Assembly (NCBI GenBank): GCA_023664455.1
Contig: JAMPFM010000034.1
Span: forward strand, 1-32,210
Length of the DNA: 32,210 nucleotides
DNA from: Blautia sp.
GTDB taxonomy: Bacteria; Bacillota; Clostridia; Lachnospirales; Lachnospiraceae
Reading direction: 5' to 3'
Shown one piece after another: positions 1-7,655 of the stretch. The notes beneath the pieces were generated by a model. The model worked only from the letters and a program-made list of their open reading frames with translations. It was not told the origin of the DNA and did not search any database. Position 1 is the stretch's first letter, and each line of letters opens with the position of its first letter. The translations under genes were made by a program, and so were the position numbers.

Positions 1-97
1 GACGGTTTTTGGCAGATTCTTCAATCGCATTAACAAACATCTCCACCTGTTCCTTACCAGAAATGACAAAATTTTTCGTGATGCTTGAAGTTGCCAT
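1..97 (-). CDS. Small hypothetical protein, N-terminal part only
   Basis: This is the start of a leftward gene that runs off the window edge. The visible protein begins MATSSITKNFVISGKEQV and continues to about residue 32 without a stop. The ATG at 95-97 has a near-perfect Shine-Dalgarno sequence (AAAGGAGGTG) just upstream, and a promoter lies at 157-185. These make the start convincing even though the ORF is short. It follows hsdS by about 145 bp in the same direction, but its own promoter suggests separate transcription. The function is not recognised. Short proteins of this look are found as accessory genes in Lachnospiraceae, and a DNA-binding or antitoxin-like role is only a guess. Confidence 0.7.
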   Translation of the reverse strand, partial: MATSSITKNFVISGKEQVEMFVNAIEESAKNR

Positions 98-156
98 AAG
101 AAACACCTCCTTTGTTAGTATAGCTTTTTCTTCATTCACACATACTTCCTATTTAC

Positions 157-185
157 ATTCTATTATCTTATTTCGGTTACTGCAA
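157..185 (-). promoter_or_regulatory. Sigma-A promoter of the leftmost small gene
   Basis: Reading leftward, a -35 box TTGCAG (180-185) and a -10 box TAGAAT (157-162) are separated by exactly 17 bp. Transcription would start about 50 bp before the strong ribosome site of the small gene starting at 97. The surroundings are very AT-rich, so a chance match is possible, but the spacing and position are right. Confidence 0.55.
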
Positions 186-242
186 CAAAATTTTGTAAAT
201 TTCCCATATATAAAATTTTCCAAACAAACCTTTCCCTTTAAT

Positions 243-1661
243 CTATGCTTCCATAAGTATCTTCTTTAATAACCCGATTGCAGATTCTTCTTCTGGATTA
301 TTGGTGCCTAGTTCTCCCCGGAATGCTTTAGCGAGGATGGATTTTTTCATCAAATCAATCTGTTTCAGAACACATTCCGCTAATTCCTTTGCTTGTTCTT
401 CTTTCCATAATATATTCTTTAATATTGTAGCAATCACTAATTGTTCTTCCATCGATGGAACTTGTATTTCAATATTTTCTACAAATTTAGAACTTACGTT
501 TCCCTGATTAACACCCCCTGTTTCATTACTAAAAAATATATTTCTAAAAAAATTTGAGCGTAAATAGTATAAAAGATAGTCACGGTTAATATCTGTATTT
601 GGTGTTAAGCATAAAATTCGTTGATTAACATATAAATTTTCCGCATTTTCAATACATACTGCATATCCATAATCTCTTTTGTATTTCGTTCCAGTCAGCG
701 TAATCAATATATCCCCATTCTCTATTTTTGCTCTCTCTATAATTTTTTTATCCAGTTCATCTTCACCAATAAATACGGGAGAACGAGATAAATCTAAAAT
801 CCCACCATAAAGATTACCCATGCGAATAATTTGACACCCATGATTTTGAAACTTTTTACTGTCAAATGCATATCCAGCTCTTGATCTGCATACATCTTTT
901 ATTTTTTTAATACCCCAATCCTCTTTTTTCTTCCCATACATTACACGCCATTCGCAAGATAAATCACCAATAAATGCCCTACATAATATTGAATTGACTT
1001 TTGAATCATATTGCTCGACAACATTGAATGCTTTCTCTTTCGCCTCATCCAATTTAGCAAACAAACTTTCGATCCGCCCTACGATGCGTTGTTGCTCTGA
1101 TAATGGTGGTAAAGGAAAACAATACTTTCCAAGTATTGTTGTATTTATATTTGCAATATTGGTTGTTTGTGTTGATTCTCCTCTAAATCTACCTATTAAA
1201 AATTCCAATCGAAGCATATAAAACAAATATTTACTTAACACCCGTTTTGCCCTGATGTTGAGAACAAATCCTCCAAAAGTCATCGGATATACCATATCAT
1301 GTACATATGATGTTTTTCCCACCAGCTCTCGTGAATTTGCAGAAGACATAATAATATCATCTTTTTTTACTAACTTTAAATTATTATTTTTCATAAATTT
1401 TTTATTCACATATATTAAATCATCTATTTCTAATTCGTCCTGTACATTTGCGGTTCGTAAACAGGCTATGTTATCTTCTGTTTTCTCATTCTCTTTTGCT
1501 GATGCCGGAAAAGTTATCCCTCTTTCAAATTCACATATTTCTTTCAATTTCACCCAGCACCAATTCCCCGGCACCCCATACGGCCACTCCTCCACCGGCA
1601 CTAACGCCTGTTCCAGTTTCTCTTCCAGAGACAGCTCCTTTTTCTTCTCTCCCCTCGCCAT
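243..1661 (-). CDS. hsdS: Type I restriction enzyme specificity subunit HsdS
   Basis: HsdS recognises the bipartite DNA target for the type I methylase (M2S) and restriction complex (R2M2S). At about 472 residues it has the usual two-repeat layout. The first target-recognition domain starts near GNWCWVKLKEICEF, followed by the central conserved helix region (PLPPLSEQQRIVGRIESLF). The second recognition domain starts near WGIKKIKDVC, followed by a second helix (VPSMEEQLVIATILKNI). The start is placed at the second in-frame ATG (1659-1661, MARGEKKKELS), because the first (1673) lies only one base from the AAAGG ribosome site and the family normally begins this way. It sits about 20 bp after hsdM. 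The recognition domains are visibly more AT-rich than hsdM and hsdR, as expected for exchangeable domains. The target sequence cannot be read from the protein. Confidence 0.95.
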   Translation of the reverse strand: MARGEKKKELSLEEKLEQALVPVEEWPYGVPGNWCWVKLKEICEFERGITFPASAKENEKTEDNIACLRTANVQDELEIDDLIYVNKKFMKNNNLKLVKKDDIIMSSANSRELVGKTSYVHDMVYPMTFGGFVLNIRAKRVLSKYLFYMLRLEFLIGRFRGESTQTTNIANINTTILGKYCFPLPPLSEQQRIVGRIESLFAKLDEAKEKAFNVVEQYDSKVNSILCRAFIGDLSCEWRVMYGKKKEDWGIKKIKDVCRSRAGYAFDSKKFQNHGCQIIRMGNLYGGILDLSRSPVFIGEDELDKKIIERAKIENGDILITLTGTKYKRDYGYAVCIENAENLYVNQRILCLTPNTDINRDYLLYYLRSNFFRNIFFSNETGGVNQGNVSSKFVENIEIQVPSMEEQLVIATILKNILWKEEQAKELAECVLKQIDLMKKSILAKAFRGELGTNNPEEESAIGLLKKILMEA

Positions 1662-1682
1662 ATTAATAACCATGCCTTTCTT

Positions 1683-3086
1683 TCAGCTTTCCAGTGCCTT
1701 TAGCTCTTTTACCACACTCATCATCAGATCCACCGCTTCTTCTAATTGTGCAATACATTCCTCGCCGCTTTCAATCGGGTCGGGCAAATCCTCATAATCT
1801 AAAACCGAATCATCCCGAATCAGACCTTTATCCAATGTATTCCCAAGCGCCTCTCTGGTAAAAACATTCCATCTTTCATCCTTAACCGCATGGCGGTCTT
1901 TGGCGGTATATGCTGCAATAAAGTCCTTGAAATGCTCATATTTTAATGGATTTGTCTTTCCAAAAGAGGGCATGTTTGTTCTAAGGTCATAGAACCATAC
2001 TTCATCGGTATTGTTCTTGTCAGTTATTCCCCTTGTAAAAAATAATACATTCGTCTTGACTCCCTGCGCATAGAAAATACCCGTTGGCAGGCGAAGTATC
2101 GTATGCAGATTACATTTATCCATAAGGTCAGCCCGAATCCGTTCGCCTTCACCGTCCGCAAACAATACATTATCCGGCAGCACAACTGCCGCCCTCGCTT
2201 TACCGTCCGTCTTTAAGGAACGATAAATATGCTGTAAAAAGTTAAGCTGTTTATTGCTTGTCTGATAGGTAAAGTCATCCCGATTCGCCCGTTCGCCGCC
2301 TTTCTTCGTTCCAAACGGCGGATTCGTAAGCACCACGTCAAATCCATTCATCACCTTGCCCTGATTGGAAAGCGTATCGCATAGATAAATTTTTCCCTCA
2401 ATATCATGAAGCATTGCATTCATCAATGCCAGCCTGTGTGTTTCATGCACCAGCTCTGCGCCGGTAAATGCCTCTTTTTGTTCAAATACCGCTTCTTCCT
2501 GTGTCAAATCCATCCAGTCATTGGCATGCTCTTTTACATAGCGGTCAGCAGCAATCATAAAGCCAAAAGTGCCGCACGCCGGGTCATTACATCTCTCGCC
2601 CGGCTGTGGTGCAATCAGCTCTGTCATAACATCAATCAGCACTCTTGGGGTAAAATACTGCCCTGCTCCTGATTTCTTTTCACTCGCATTTTTTTCAAGC
2701 AATCCCTCGTACAGATTGCCAAGCCCTTCCTCTTTTGCCGAATACCAATCCAGCTCATCAATATTCGTAATGATTTTCTTTAAATTTGCAGGTTCTTCAA
2801 TATTGCTTCTTGCGCCCTGATAAATTTCCTGTACACGTCCGGTACAGTTTTCGCCAAGTTCCCTAAGGAGTTCTTCATAAAACCGTTTTAATTCCATACC
2901 TTCCTTGATTTTTAATTCATCCCAACGGTAATCGGTTGGAATATTTTTTTCCGTACTGGTTTCCTTTGCCATTTTCAAAAACAAAATATAGGTCAGCTCC
3001 GTTACATATTGATGATAAGTAATTCCATCATCCCGAAGTACATTACAAAGATTCCACAATTTTGCTACAATTTCTGCATTTGTCAT
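1683..3086 (-). CDS. hsdM: Type I restriction-modification methyltransferase HsdM
   Basis: HsdM transfers a methyl group from S-adenosylmethionine to adenine N6 within the site chosen by HsdS. The 467-residue protein has the N-terminal HsdM helical domain (about 1-130), the GQYFTPR motif near 142-148 that begins the methylase domain, the AdoMet-binding motif DPACGTFGF (168-176), and the catalytic motif NPPF (255-258, in LTNPPFGTKKGG). Length and motif order match the N6_Mtase/HsdM family. The GTFGF form of motif I is within the family's range (compare GTAGF in EcoKI). It is the middle gene of the leftward hsdR-hsdM-hsdS operon. An AAAGGAG site lies about 12 bases before the start. Confidence 0.96.
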   Translation of the reverse strand: MTNAEIVAKLWNLCNVLRDDGITYHQYVTELTYILFLKMAKETSTEKNIPTDYRWDELKIKEGMELKRFYEELLRELGENCTGRVQEIYQGARSNIEEPANLKKIITNIDELDWYSAKEEGLGNLYEGLLEKNASEKKSGAGQYFTPRVLIDVMTELIAPQPGERCNDPACGTFGFMIAADRYVKEHANDWMDLTQEEAVFEQKEAFTGAELVHETHRLALMNAMLHDIEGKIYLCDTLSNQGKVMNGFDVVLTNPPFGTKKGGERANRDDFTYQTSNKQLNFLQHIYRSLKTDGKARAAVVLPDNVLFADGEGERIRADLMDKCNLHTILRLPTGIFYAQGVKTNVLFFTRGITDKNNTDEVWFYDLRTNMPSFGKTNPLKYEHFKDFIAAYTAKDRHAVKDERWNVFTREALGNTLDKGLIRDDSVLDYEDLPDPIESGEECIAQLEEAVDLMMSVVKELKALES

Positions 3087-3113
3087 TCTATAGCCATGCT
3101 CCTTTCTTAGCCT

Positions 3114-3183
3114 GCGAATTTATGTGCCCAAGACATCTTTGATGTCAGCACAAATTTGCGTGTGAAAAATTTATTTTTCACAC
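3114..3183. repeat. Two tandem hairpins between hsdR and hsdM
   Basis: The 125-bp gap between hsdR and hsdM holds two inverted repeats in tandem. The right one (3160-3183) is perfect: GTGTGAAAAAT, a 2-base loop, then ATTTTTCACAC. The left one (3114-3159) has a perfect inner stem GACATC-TTT-GATGTC (3132-3146). Its outer arms GCGAATTTATGTGC and GCACAAATTTGC pair apart from one wobble and a short bulge. Neither is a clean terminator in the leftward direction. In the operon transcript they could limit read-through or act as processing and stability sites between the nuclease and methylase messages. That role is inferred. Confidence 0.7.
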
Positions 3184-3211
3184 TATCCCCCATGCCTTTC
3201 TTACGTTTTTC

Positions 3212-6200
3212 TTATGCAGTATACATATGGTTATTAATCTCATCAATGATAATGTCCAGTTTATTTCCAAATGCCTTATCAACCGCTGCATAGCCGCCTT
3301 TAATCTGAAACTGCGGCGCGTCAAAAGATTCTTTATTCAACACAACTTCTTTTATCAGATATGCTTCTATCCGCTCCAGCCAGTTAAGCTGTACCCGGCT
3401 TAACTCCGGATGTGCCGCTTTTGTTTTCACAATCGCACAGTGAATCCGTTCTTCTTTACTGACTAAAGCATCGCCAAGACTTCTCTGGCGGATAAAACTG
3501 ATAATATCCGCAGCAATATCCTCATTCGTCATCTGTTTCCATGCGGTCTGAAGTTTTGTTTCACTAAAATTATGCCTATCCAGAATCAATTTCAGTTCTC
3601 TTAGTGACTGCCTTGTCAACTCTTTCGGTCTGGTTGCCACAATATTAAGCGCTGCAATTTCATTGATATTGTTCTCTATAAAATTATGAAACTCTTTCAG
3701 ATAATCCTCCGGCTTTGTGACGCCCCCGTAACCTCTTTCATGGCTGATTAATTCATCCTGCGCATTGCTGATAAATTTGGGTCTTTCCTGATGAATCCCC
3801 TGCACATAAGCAAAAGCAGCACGATTCTTTTTCACGGTTTCCACTGCCTGGTCAGTCGGCATATTGCGAAGCGCATCTACAAAACTTTCCGGCGTTTCTC
3901 CGCCGGACAGCGATTGAAACTGTTCCCGAAACTCCTCCGGCATCTTATTTTTATTTCTTAAAATTTTAGCAATAATCATCTCTATCTGATTCTGCCTTGC
4001 CCTGTCGCTTTCCAGATTATCCATGCCATCTATTAAATCATCAAAAGTTACCGTCTGATTTACTACCACAGGTTTCATGGTGGAAACGGCTTCTAATGCC
4101 TGATAGACTCCTACTGCATCGTAAATCTCAAAATGCGTTTTGCCAATCTCCGGGCACAGCCGGGTGGCCCGTCCAAGCATCTGCTCAAATAAAATACGGG
4201 AACGGATTCTGCGTAAAAATACCAAATTTACAATTTCTTCCACATCAATGCCTGTAGTCAGTAAATCCACCGTTACGACAATATTGGGAAATGTTTCATT
4301 CTTAAAACGCCGGATTGCTTCTTTAATTTTGACGGGATTGCCATTTTCAATGGAACCGGTAATCTTCATAACCGCTTCTTCACTGATTCCCTGCTGGGTA
4401 TAATAATCTTTCAAGATTCTCGTAATCATATCCGCATGGGCGTCGTCAACCGCAAAAATAAGAGTCTTACCCTTTTCGTTCGGGTCAATGTCCCTCGCAA
4501 TTTCAGCTAAGACAGTTTCATTAAAACTCTCTGTCACGACTTTTTTGTTAAAATCCTCCACCTCAAATTTCAAATCATCTTCCAGCTCGTCACTGTTAAT
4601 AATCGTATTGGTTACGGGGTCATAGATTGGCGCAGTACTCCCCGCTTCAAATACAATTCCTTCTTCACTAAGTTTCGTTTTCATAATATGCGGCGCGTCA
4701 TGGTCTACCAGATATCCGTCCACTACTGCTGTACGATAGTCATAAGAGTATATCGGTTTCCCAAATATTTCCGTAGTATGAAGCGCAGGTGTGGCGGTAA
4801 GCGCAATTTTAACCGCATCAAAATAGTCAATCACCGCCCTGTACTTGCTACGGAAATCATCCTGATTACGATAAACCGCTTCGTCTTCACTCATTTCTTT
4901 ATCCAGAATATACCCTCTATGCGCCTCGTCCACGATAATGCAATCATAATCCGACACCCCTATACTGACGTCCGATTCCTTGTAAAGAATGCGTTTTACC
5001 AGACTCTGAACCGTGGCAATATGGACACGGGTATCCTTTTCAAATTCCTTTTCCCCTAAATCTTTTATATCATATAACTGATTCAGTGTTTTTAAATCTT
5101 CCAGCTTTACTTCCTGAAAAGTATCCATTGTCTGCTCACCAAGCGCTGTCCTGTCAACCAGATATAAAATCCGTTTGAACCGCCTGGCAGATAAAAAACG
5201 ATAAATCATGCCAAGAACCGTCCGTGTCTTTCCGGTTCCTGTCGCCATAGCAAGCAGCACTGTATTTTTATGTTCCGCAATCGCTTTCTCGGCTGCCCTG
5301 ACTGCCTCGATCTGATAATAACGCAAGCCTAATCCATTCGGGTCCTGTAACAACTCATACCCTGTAGCGGCAAGTTTTTTATCCGCCTGCAGGGTATCCC
5401 TCTCCAAATCCTGCTCCATCCCCTGGGGGCTTGGCCATCCTGCCAAAGCTTTTGATGTATGAAACTGTTGCCTCGTATCTAAAAACCAGATTCCCGACAT
5501 TTCTTCATATTGTTTGATATAATCCCTGCCATTGGTTGCAAAAAGAAACGGGACTTTATATTCGCCGTACTGTTTCAACACATACCTTTCGTGCTCCGCT
5601 TTAATCTTCCTTGCATACTCTTTACACTGTCCGTCCAGTACCGAAGAAACATTCTTATGTTTTCTCTTCGCTTCAATAATGCCCACCATTTTATCGCCAA
5701 TGAAAAGTGCATAGTCCGCATATCCGCCATTCCCTGTCATAGAATCCGTAGGCCATTCCGCAATCGCAAGATTCCTGCCTTTCACCGGGCGGACTCCTTT
5801 AGAATAACGGAGTTTATCAGTATCCGCTTCCCAGCCGACCTTACGAAGCTGCTCGTCAATCAATTCCCTCGTCTGCGCTTCCGAGAGTTTTACATTCATC
5901 GCTTTCTTGTAGGCGATGGCTCTTCTGGCATTGTCAAATTTTCCGTTCTCCTGAATCCGCTGTAGTTCAACAAGCAATGTCTGATTACGTTCTTCCAGTT
6001 CACGATTTTCTTTTTCCAATTCATCCAGACTAATTGTAATATCTACCGGCTGCACATACTCTACTGGATTGTAATGATAATCCCCATATGTCTGCATATA
6101 CCATACGCAGAGTTCATACAGAAGGGGCAGATTGTTTAATGCCTTTTCGCCCTCGTCCGCTCCGTTATGCGCCGCGTTATTGCGCTCTTTTCGTAAAATA

Positions 6201-6451
6201 TATAAGGTATTGTCTATCTCATGCGGCAATAAGTCATTCTTCTTTAGCAGCCGGATACGGTTTGCATGGGTATTGTCATACTCAGGCTCTTTGATGCCGT
6301 CATAAGCAAGCATATATTTGACCATTACTTCCGCCAACATTCCCTGTTTGATAATAGATGTATTCGGGTCTGAATAAACATATTTTTCCGCCAGATCTCC
6401 CAATCTTGCCAAATCACTCCAACGCGCTTCAAGGAAGGTAAAATTACTCAT
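3212..6451 (-). CDS. hsdR: Type I restriction endonuclease subunit HsdR
   Basis: HsdR is the ATP-dependent translocase and nuclease of the type I system. The 1079-residue protein starts with a DUF4145-like helical domain (about 1-130, with RKERNNAAHNG) and a coiled-coil-like stretch (about 140-170). Next is a PD-(D/E)xK nuclease core: D246 in GGYADYALF, then E260 and K262 in IIEAKRK. The helicase motor follows, with Walker A ATGTGKT (403-409), DEAH (508-511) and the TAT motif in ALTATPALH. The second RecA lobe carries DLLTTGIDVEE and LGRATR. The C-terminal region resembles the EcoEI_R_C domain. All catalytic residues are present, so it looks functional. AAGGAGG stands 7 bases before the ATG. 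It is the first gene of the leftward hsd operon. Confidence 0.96.
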   Translation of the reverse strand: MSNFTFLEARWSDLARLGDLAEKYVYSDPNTSIIKQGMLAEVMVKYMLAYDGIKEPEYDNTHANRIRLLKKNDLLPHEIDNTLYILRKERNNAAHNGADEGEKALNNLPLLYELCVWYMQTYGDYHYNPVEYVQPVDITISLDELEKENRELEERNQTLLVELQRIQENGKFDNARRAIAYKKAMNVKLSEAQTRELIDEQLRKVGWEADTDKLRYSKGVRPVKGRNLAIAEWPTDSMTGNGGYADYALFIGDKMVGIIEAKRKHKNVSSVLDGQCKEYARKIKAEHERYVLKQYGEYKVPFLFATNGRDYIKQYEEMSGIWFLDTRQQFHTSKALAGWPSPQGMEQDLERDTLQADKKLAATGYELLQDPNGLGLRYYQIEAVRAAEKAIAEHKNTVLLAMATGTGKTRTVLGMIYRFLSARRFKRILYLVDRTALGEQTMDTFQEVKLEDLKTLNQLYDIKDLGEKEFEKDTRVHIATVQSLVKRILYKESDVSIGVSDYDCIIVDEAHRGYILDKEMSEDEAVYRNQDDFRSKYRAVIDYFDAVKIALTATPALHTTEIFGKPIYSYDYRTAVVDGYLVDHDAPHIMKTKLSEEGIVFEAGSTAPIYDPVTNTIINSDELEDDLKFEVEDFNKKVVTESFNETVLAEIARDIDPNEKGKTLIFAVDDAHADMITRILKDYYTQQGISEEAVMKITGSIENGNPVKIKEAIRRFKNETFPNIVVTVDLLTTGIDVEEIVNLVFLRRIRSRILFEQMLGRATRLCPEIGKTHFEIYDAVGVYQALEAVSTMKPVVVNQTVTFDDLIDGMDNLESDRARQNQIEMIIAKILRNKNKMPEEFREQFQSLSGGETPESFVDALRNMPTDQAVETVKKNRAAFAYVQGIHQERPKFISNAQDELISHERGYGGVTKPEDYLKEFHNFIENNINEIAALNIVATRPKELTRQSLRELKLILDRHNFSETKLQTAWKQMTNEDIAADIISFIRQRSLGDALVSKEERIHCAIVKTKAAHPELSRVQLNWLERIEAYLIKEVVLNKESFDAPQFQIKGGYAAVDKAFGNKLDIIIDEINNHMYTA

Positions 6452-6545
6452 CCTCTTGCCTCCTTCGTAAATCTATGCATATAACCCCAGATTATTTTCC
6501 TGGCTCTATGACGATAATCACAAAGCCGCTTATTTCTGTACGAAT

Positions 6546-6575
6546 ATTGTATCATTCTTAGACATGGTATGACAA
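6546..6575 (-). promoter_or_regulatory. Probable promoter of the hsd operon
   Basis: Reading leftward, TTGTCA (6570-6575) and TACAAT (6546-6551) are spaced by 18 bp, about 95 bp before the hsdR start. This is the best sigma-A match in the 476-bp gap between hsdR and the toxin-antitoxin genes. The rest of the hsdR side of that gap (6452-6540) shows only the hsdR ribosome site and no further structure. Confidence 0.5.
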
Positions 6576-6657
6576 CCAGAAACTATGGGTATTTTCTTCT
6601 ATAAGCAAAAGAAAAAAACTAAAAATCAACCTACTATACAAACAACGGGATTTTGGA

Positions 6658-6668
6658 TATAATATAAT
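6658..6668 (+). promoter_or_regulatory. Overlapping -10 boxes pointing to the structured element and toxin-antitoxin genes
   Basis: Two overlapping TATAAT hexamers (6658-6663 and 6663-6668) lie just before the structured element. A -35 match 17 bp upstream (TATACA, 6635-6640) is weak. If this promoter is real, the element at 6688-6895 would be the 5' untranslated leader of the antitoxin-toxin message. Confidence 0.3.
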
Positions 6669-6675
6669 CTGATAA

Positions 6676-6687
6676 CATACAATACAT
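6676..6687. repeat. 12-bp direct repeat, left copy
   Basis: CATACAATACAT occurs at 6676-6687 and again, identical, at 6896-6907. The two copies sit directly outside the inverted-repeat element at 6688-6895. This is the arrangement of a target-site duplication around an inserted element. The repeat is AT-rich, but two exact 12-mers placed precisely at both borders are unlikely to be chance. Confidence 0.6.
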
Positions 6688-6895
6688 TAAGCGATTGCGA
6701 AACTAAAGTATAGAAGTGTGTAGTTGTACAGAATATACAATCCATAAGCAGGTACTGTGAAAACGCCGGTACTTAGATGCCGTATTTTGGCATCTTATGT
6801 ACCGCTGCGTTTGAACCGTAGCGCAAGCGTGCCTGTGTTGAATTGTATATTCTGCACAACGGGCGGTTGTAAAATCTTAGTTTTGCAATTACTTC
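6688..6895 (+). repeat. Structured intergenic element, copy 1 (candidate ncRNA or MITE-like element)
   Basis: The 208-bp element has 52-base arms (6690-6741 and 6842-6893) that pair in exact register. The inner 19 bases GTTGTACAGAATATACAAT match with one mismatch and the outer end AGCGATTGCGAAACTAA matches at 14 of 17. Inside, CAGGTAC pairs with GTGCCTG. The core follows: AAAACGCCGGTACTTAG, a hairpin GATGCC-GTATTTT-GGCATC, then TACCGCTGCGTTT, with AAACGC/GCGTTT and CGGTAC/GTACCG paired. Last comes a small hairpin with a GCAA (GNRA) loop in CCGTAGCGCAAGCGTGCC. The same core, with a different outer stem, recurs at 17885-18031. The GNRA loop appears only on the + strand in both copies, favouring a + strand RNA. 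No known RNA family is recognised. Confidence 0.75.
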
Positions 6896-6907
6896 CATAC
6901 AATACAT
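6896..6907. repeat. 12-bp direct repeat, right copy
   Basis: Second copy of CATACAATACAT, directly after the right arm of the structured element and just before the antitoxin ribosome site (AGAAAGGAG). Confidence 0.6.
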
Positions 6908-6927
6908 GAAAGAAAGGAGCAATTTAT

Positions 6928-7149
6928 ATGTTAGCAGCAGTCAAAGGATACTATAATGGAAATCATATCGTGATAAATGAAGACATCAACTTGAACACTG
7001 GACAGGAAGTTATCGTAACCATTCTGGATATGCCAAGCGACCCTGATAAAAAAATAGACCTGAAAAAATACATGGGCAGGGGTGAGAAGATGTTCCATAC
7101 AGATGCCCAGGATTATATAAAGGGGATGCGAGACAATGACAGAATATAA
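6928..7149 (+). CDS. VapB-like antitoxin
   Basis: This 73-residue protein should neutralise the PIN-domain toxin encoded directly after it and repress the pair's promoter. The N-terminal half (GYYNGNHIVINEDINLNTGQEVIVTILD) is a short beta-rich module typical of small VapB/AbrB-like antitoxins. The C-terminal half, with KKYMGRGEKMF and a charged tail MRDNDRI, is the expected toxin-binding segment. The gene overlaps the toxin gene by 14 bp, the classical antitoxin-first arrangement with translational coupling. AGAAAGGAG lies about 9 bases before the ATG. The structured element and its 12-bp repeat end only 20 bp upstream, so the element may have displaced or become part of the pair's control region. 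Confidence 0.85.
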   Translation: MLAAVKGYYNGNHIVINEDINLNTGQEVIVTILDMPSDPDKKIDLKKYMGRGEKMFHTDAQDYIKGMRDNDRI

Positions 7150-7561
7150 AACAATCTTTTTAGACACCACCCCTATTATTTATTTTCTTGATGCAGACAT
7201 AAATTATGCTGAAAAAGTGAAACAAATTTTTGAAAAACTCATAGACGATAAATGCTCTATGGTAACATCAACAATCACATGTACAGAATACCTAACCCAG
7301 CCATACAAAACCGGGAATACAGAAAAGATAAATGTTTTCTTTGAATTTTTATCAGACTGCAATATACAGATACAGCCAATTGATATTAGCATAGCTAAAA
7401 AAGCTGCACGAATACGTGCTGAATACAAAGATTTTAAAACTATGGACTGTTTGCAGCTTGCTACTGCCTGTCTGCAGCAATGCGACCTGTTCCTCACAAA
7501 TGACAAACAGTTGCGTCAGTTTAACGAACTGAAATGTATAGTTATTGATGATTTCAAATGA
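7136..7561 (+). CDS. VapC-like PIN-domain ribonuclease toxin
   Basis: VapC toxins are Mg-dependent endoribonucleases that block translation by cutting specific RNAs, often tRNAs. The 141-residue protein is a full PIN domain with the four acidic residues in place: D10 (FLDTTPIIYFLD), E51 (TCTEYL), D104 (KTMDCLQLATA) and D123 (FLTNDKQLRQF). The spacing and the final LTND motif are diagnostic. It starts inside the end of the antitoxin gene (14-bp overlap), so its translation depends on the antitoxin. Nothing is missing and it should be active. Its RNA target cannot be deduced. The 95 bp after it show no clear terminator before the convergent permease gene ends at 7656. Confidence 0.93.
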   Translation: MTEYKTIFLDTTPIIYFLDADINYAEKVKQIFEKLIDDKCSMVTSTITCTEYLTQPYKTGNTEKINVFFEFLSDCNIQIQPIDISIAKKAARIRAEYKDFKTMDCLQLATACLQQCDLFLTNDKQLRQFNELKCIVIDDFK

Positions 7562-7655
7562 TATTTAAAACCCTTATTAATAGCCAGATGTATCACTCAT
7601 CGTCACTGGAAGCAGGAAAAAGAGCCGTAGCCTAATTTACTGTGATTCCCCTCCT

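Noticed and set aside
243-1661. Phase-variable hsdS system
   Set aside because: Only one hsdS is present, with no silent hsdS pieces, inverted repeats or recombinase gene nearby.
6688-6895. Structured element as a retron msr-msd, integron attC site or IS200/IS605 guide RNA
   Set aside because: No reverse transcriptase, integrase, TnpA or TnpB gene is in the window, and the core does not show the known motifs of those RNAs or sites.
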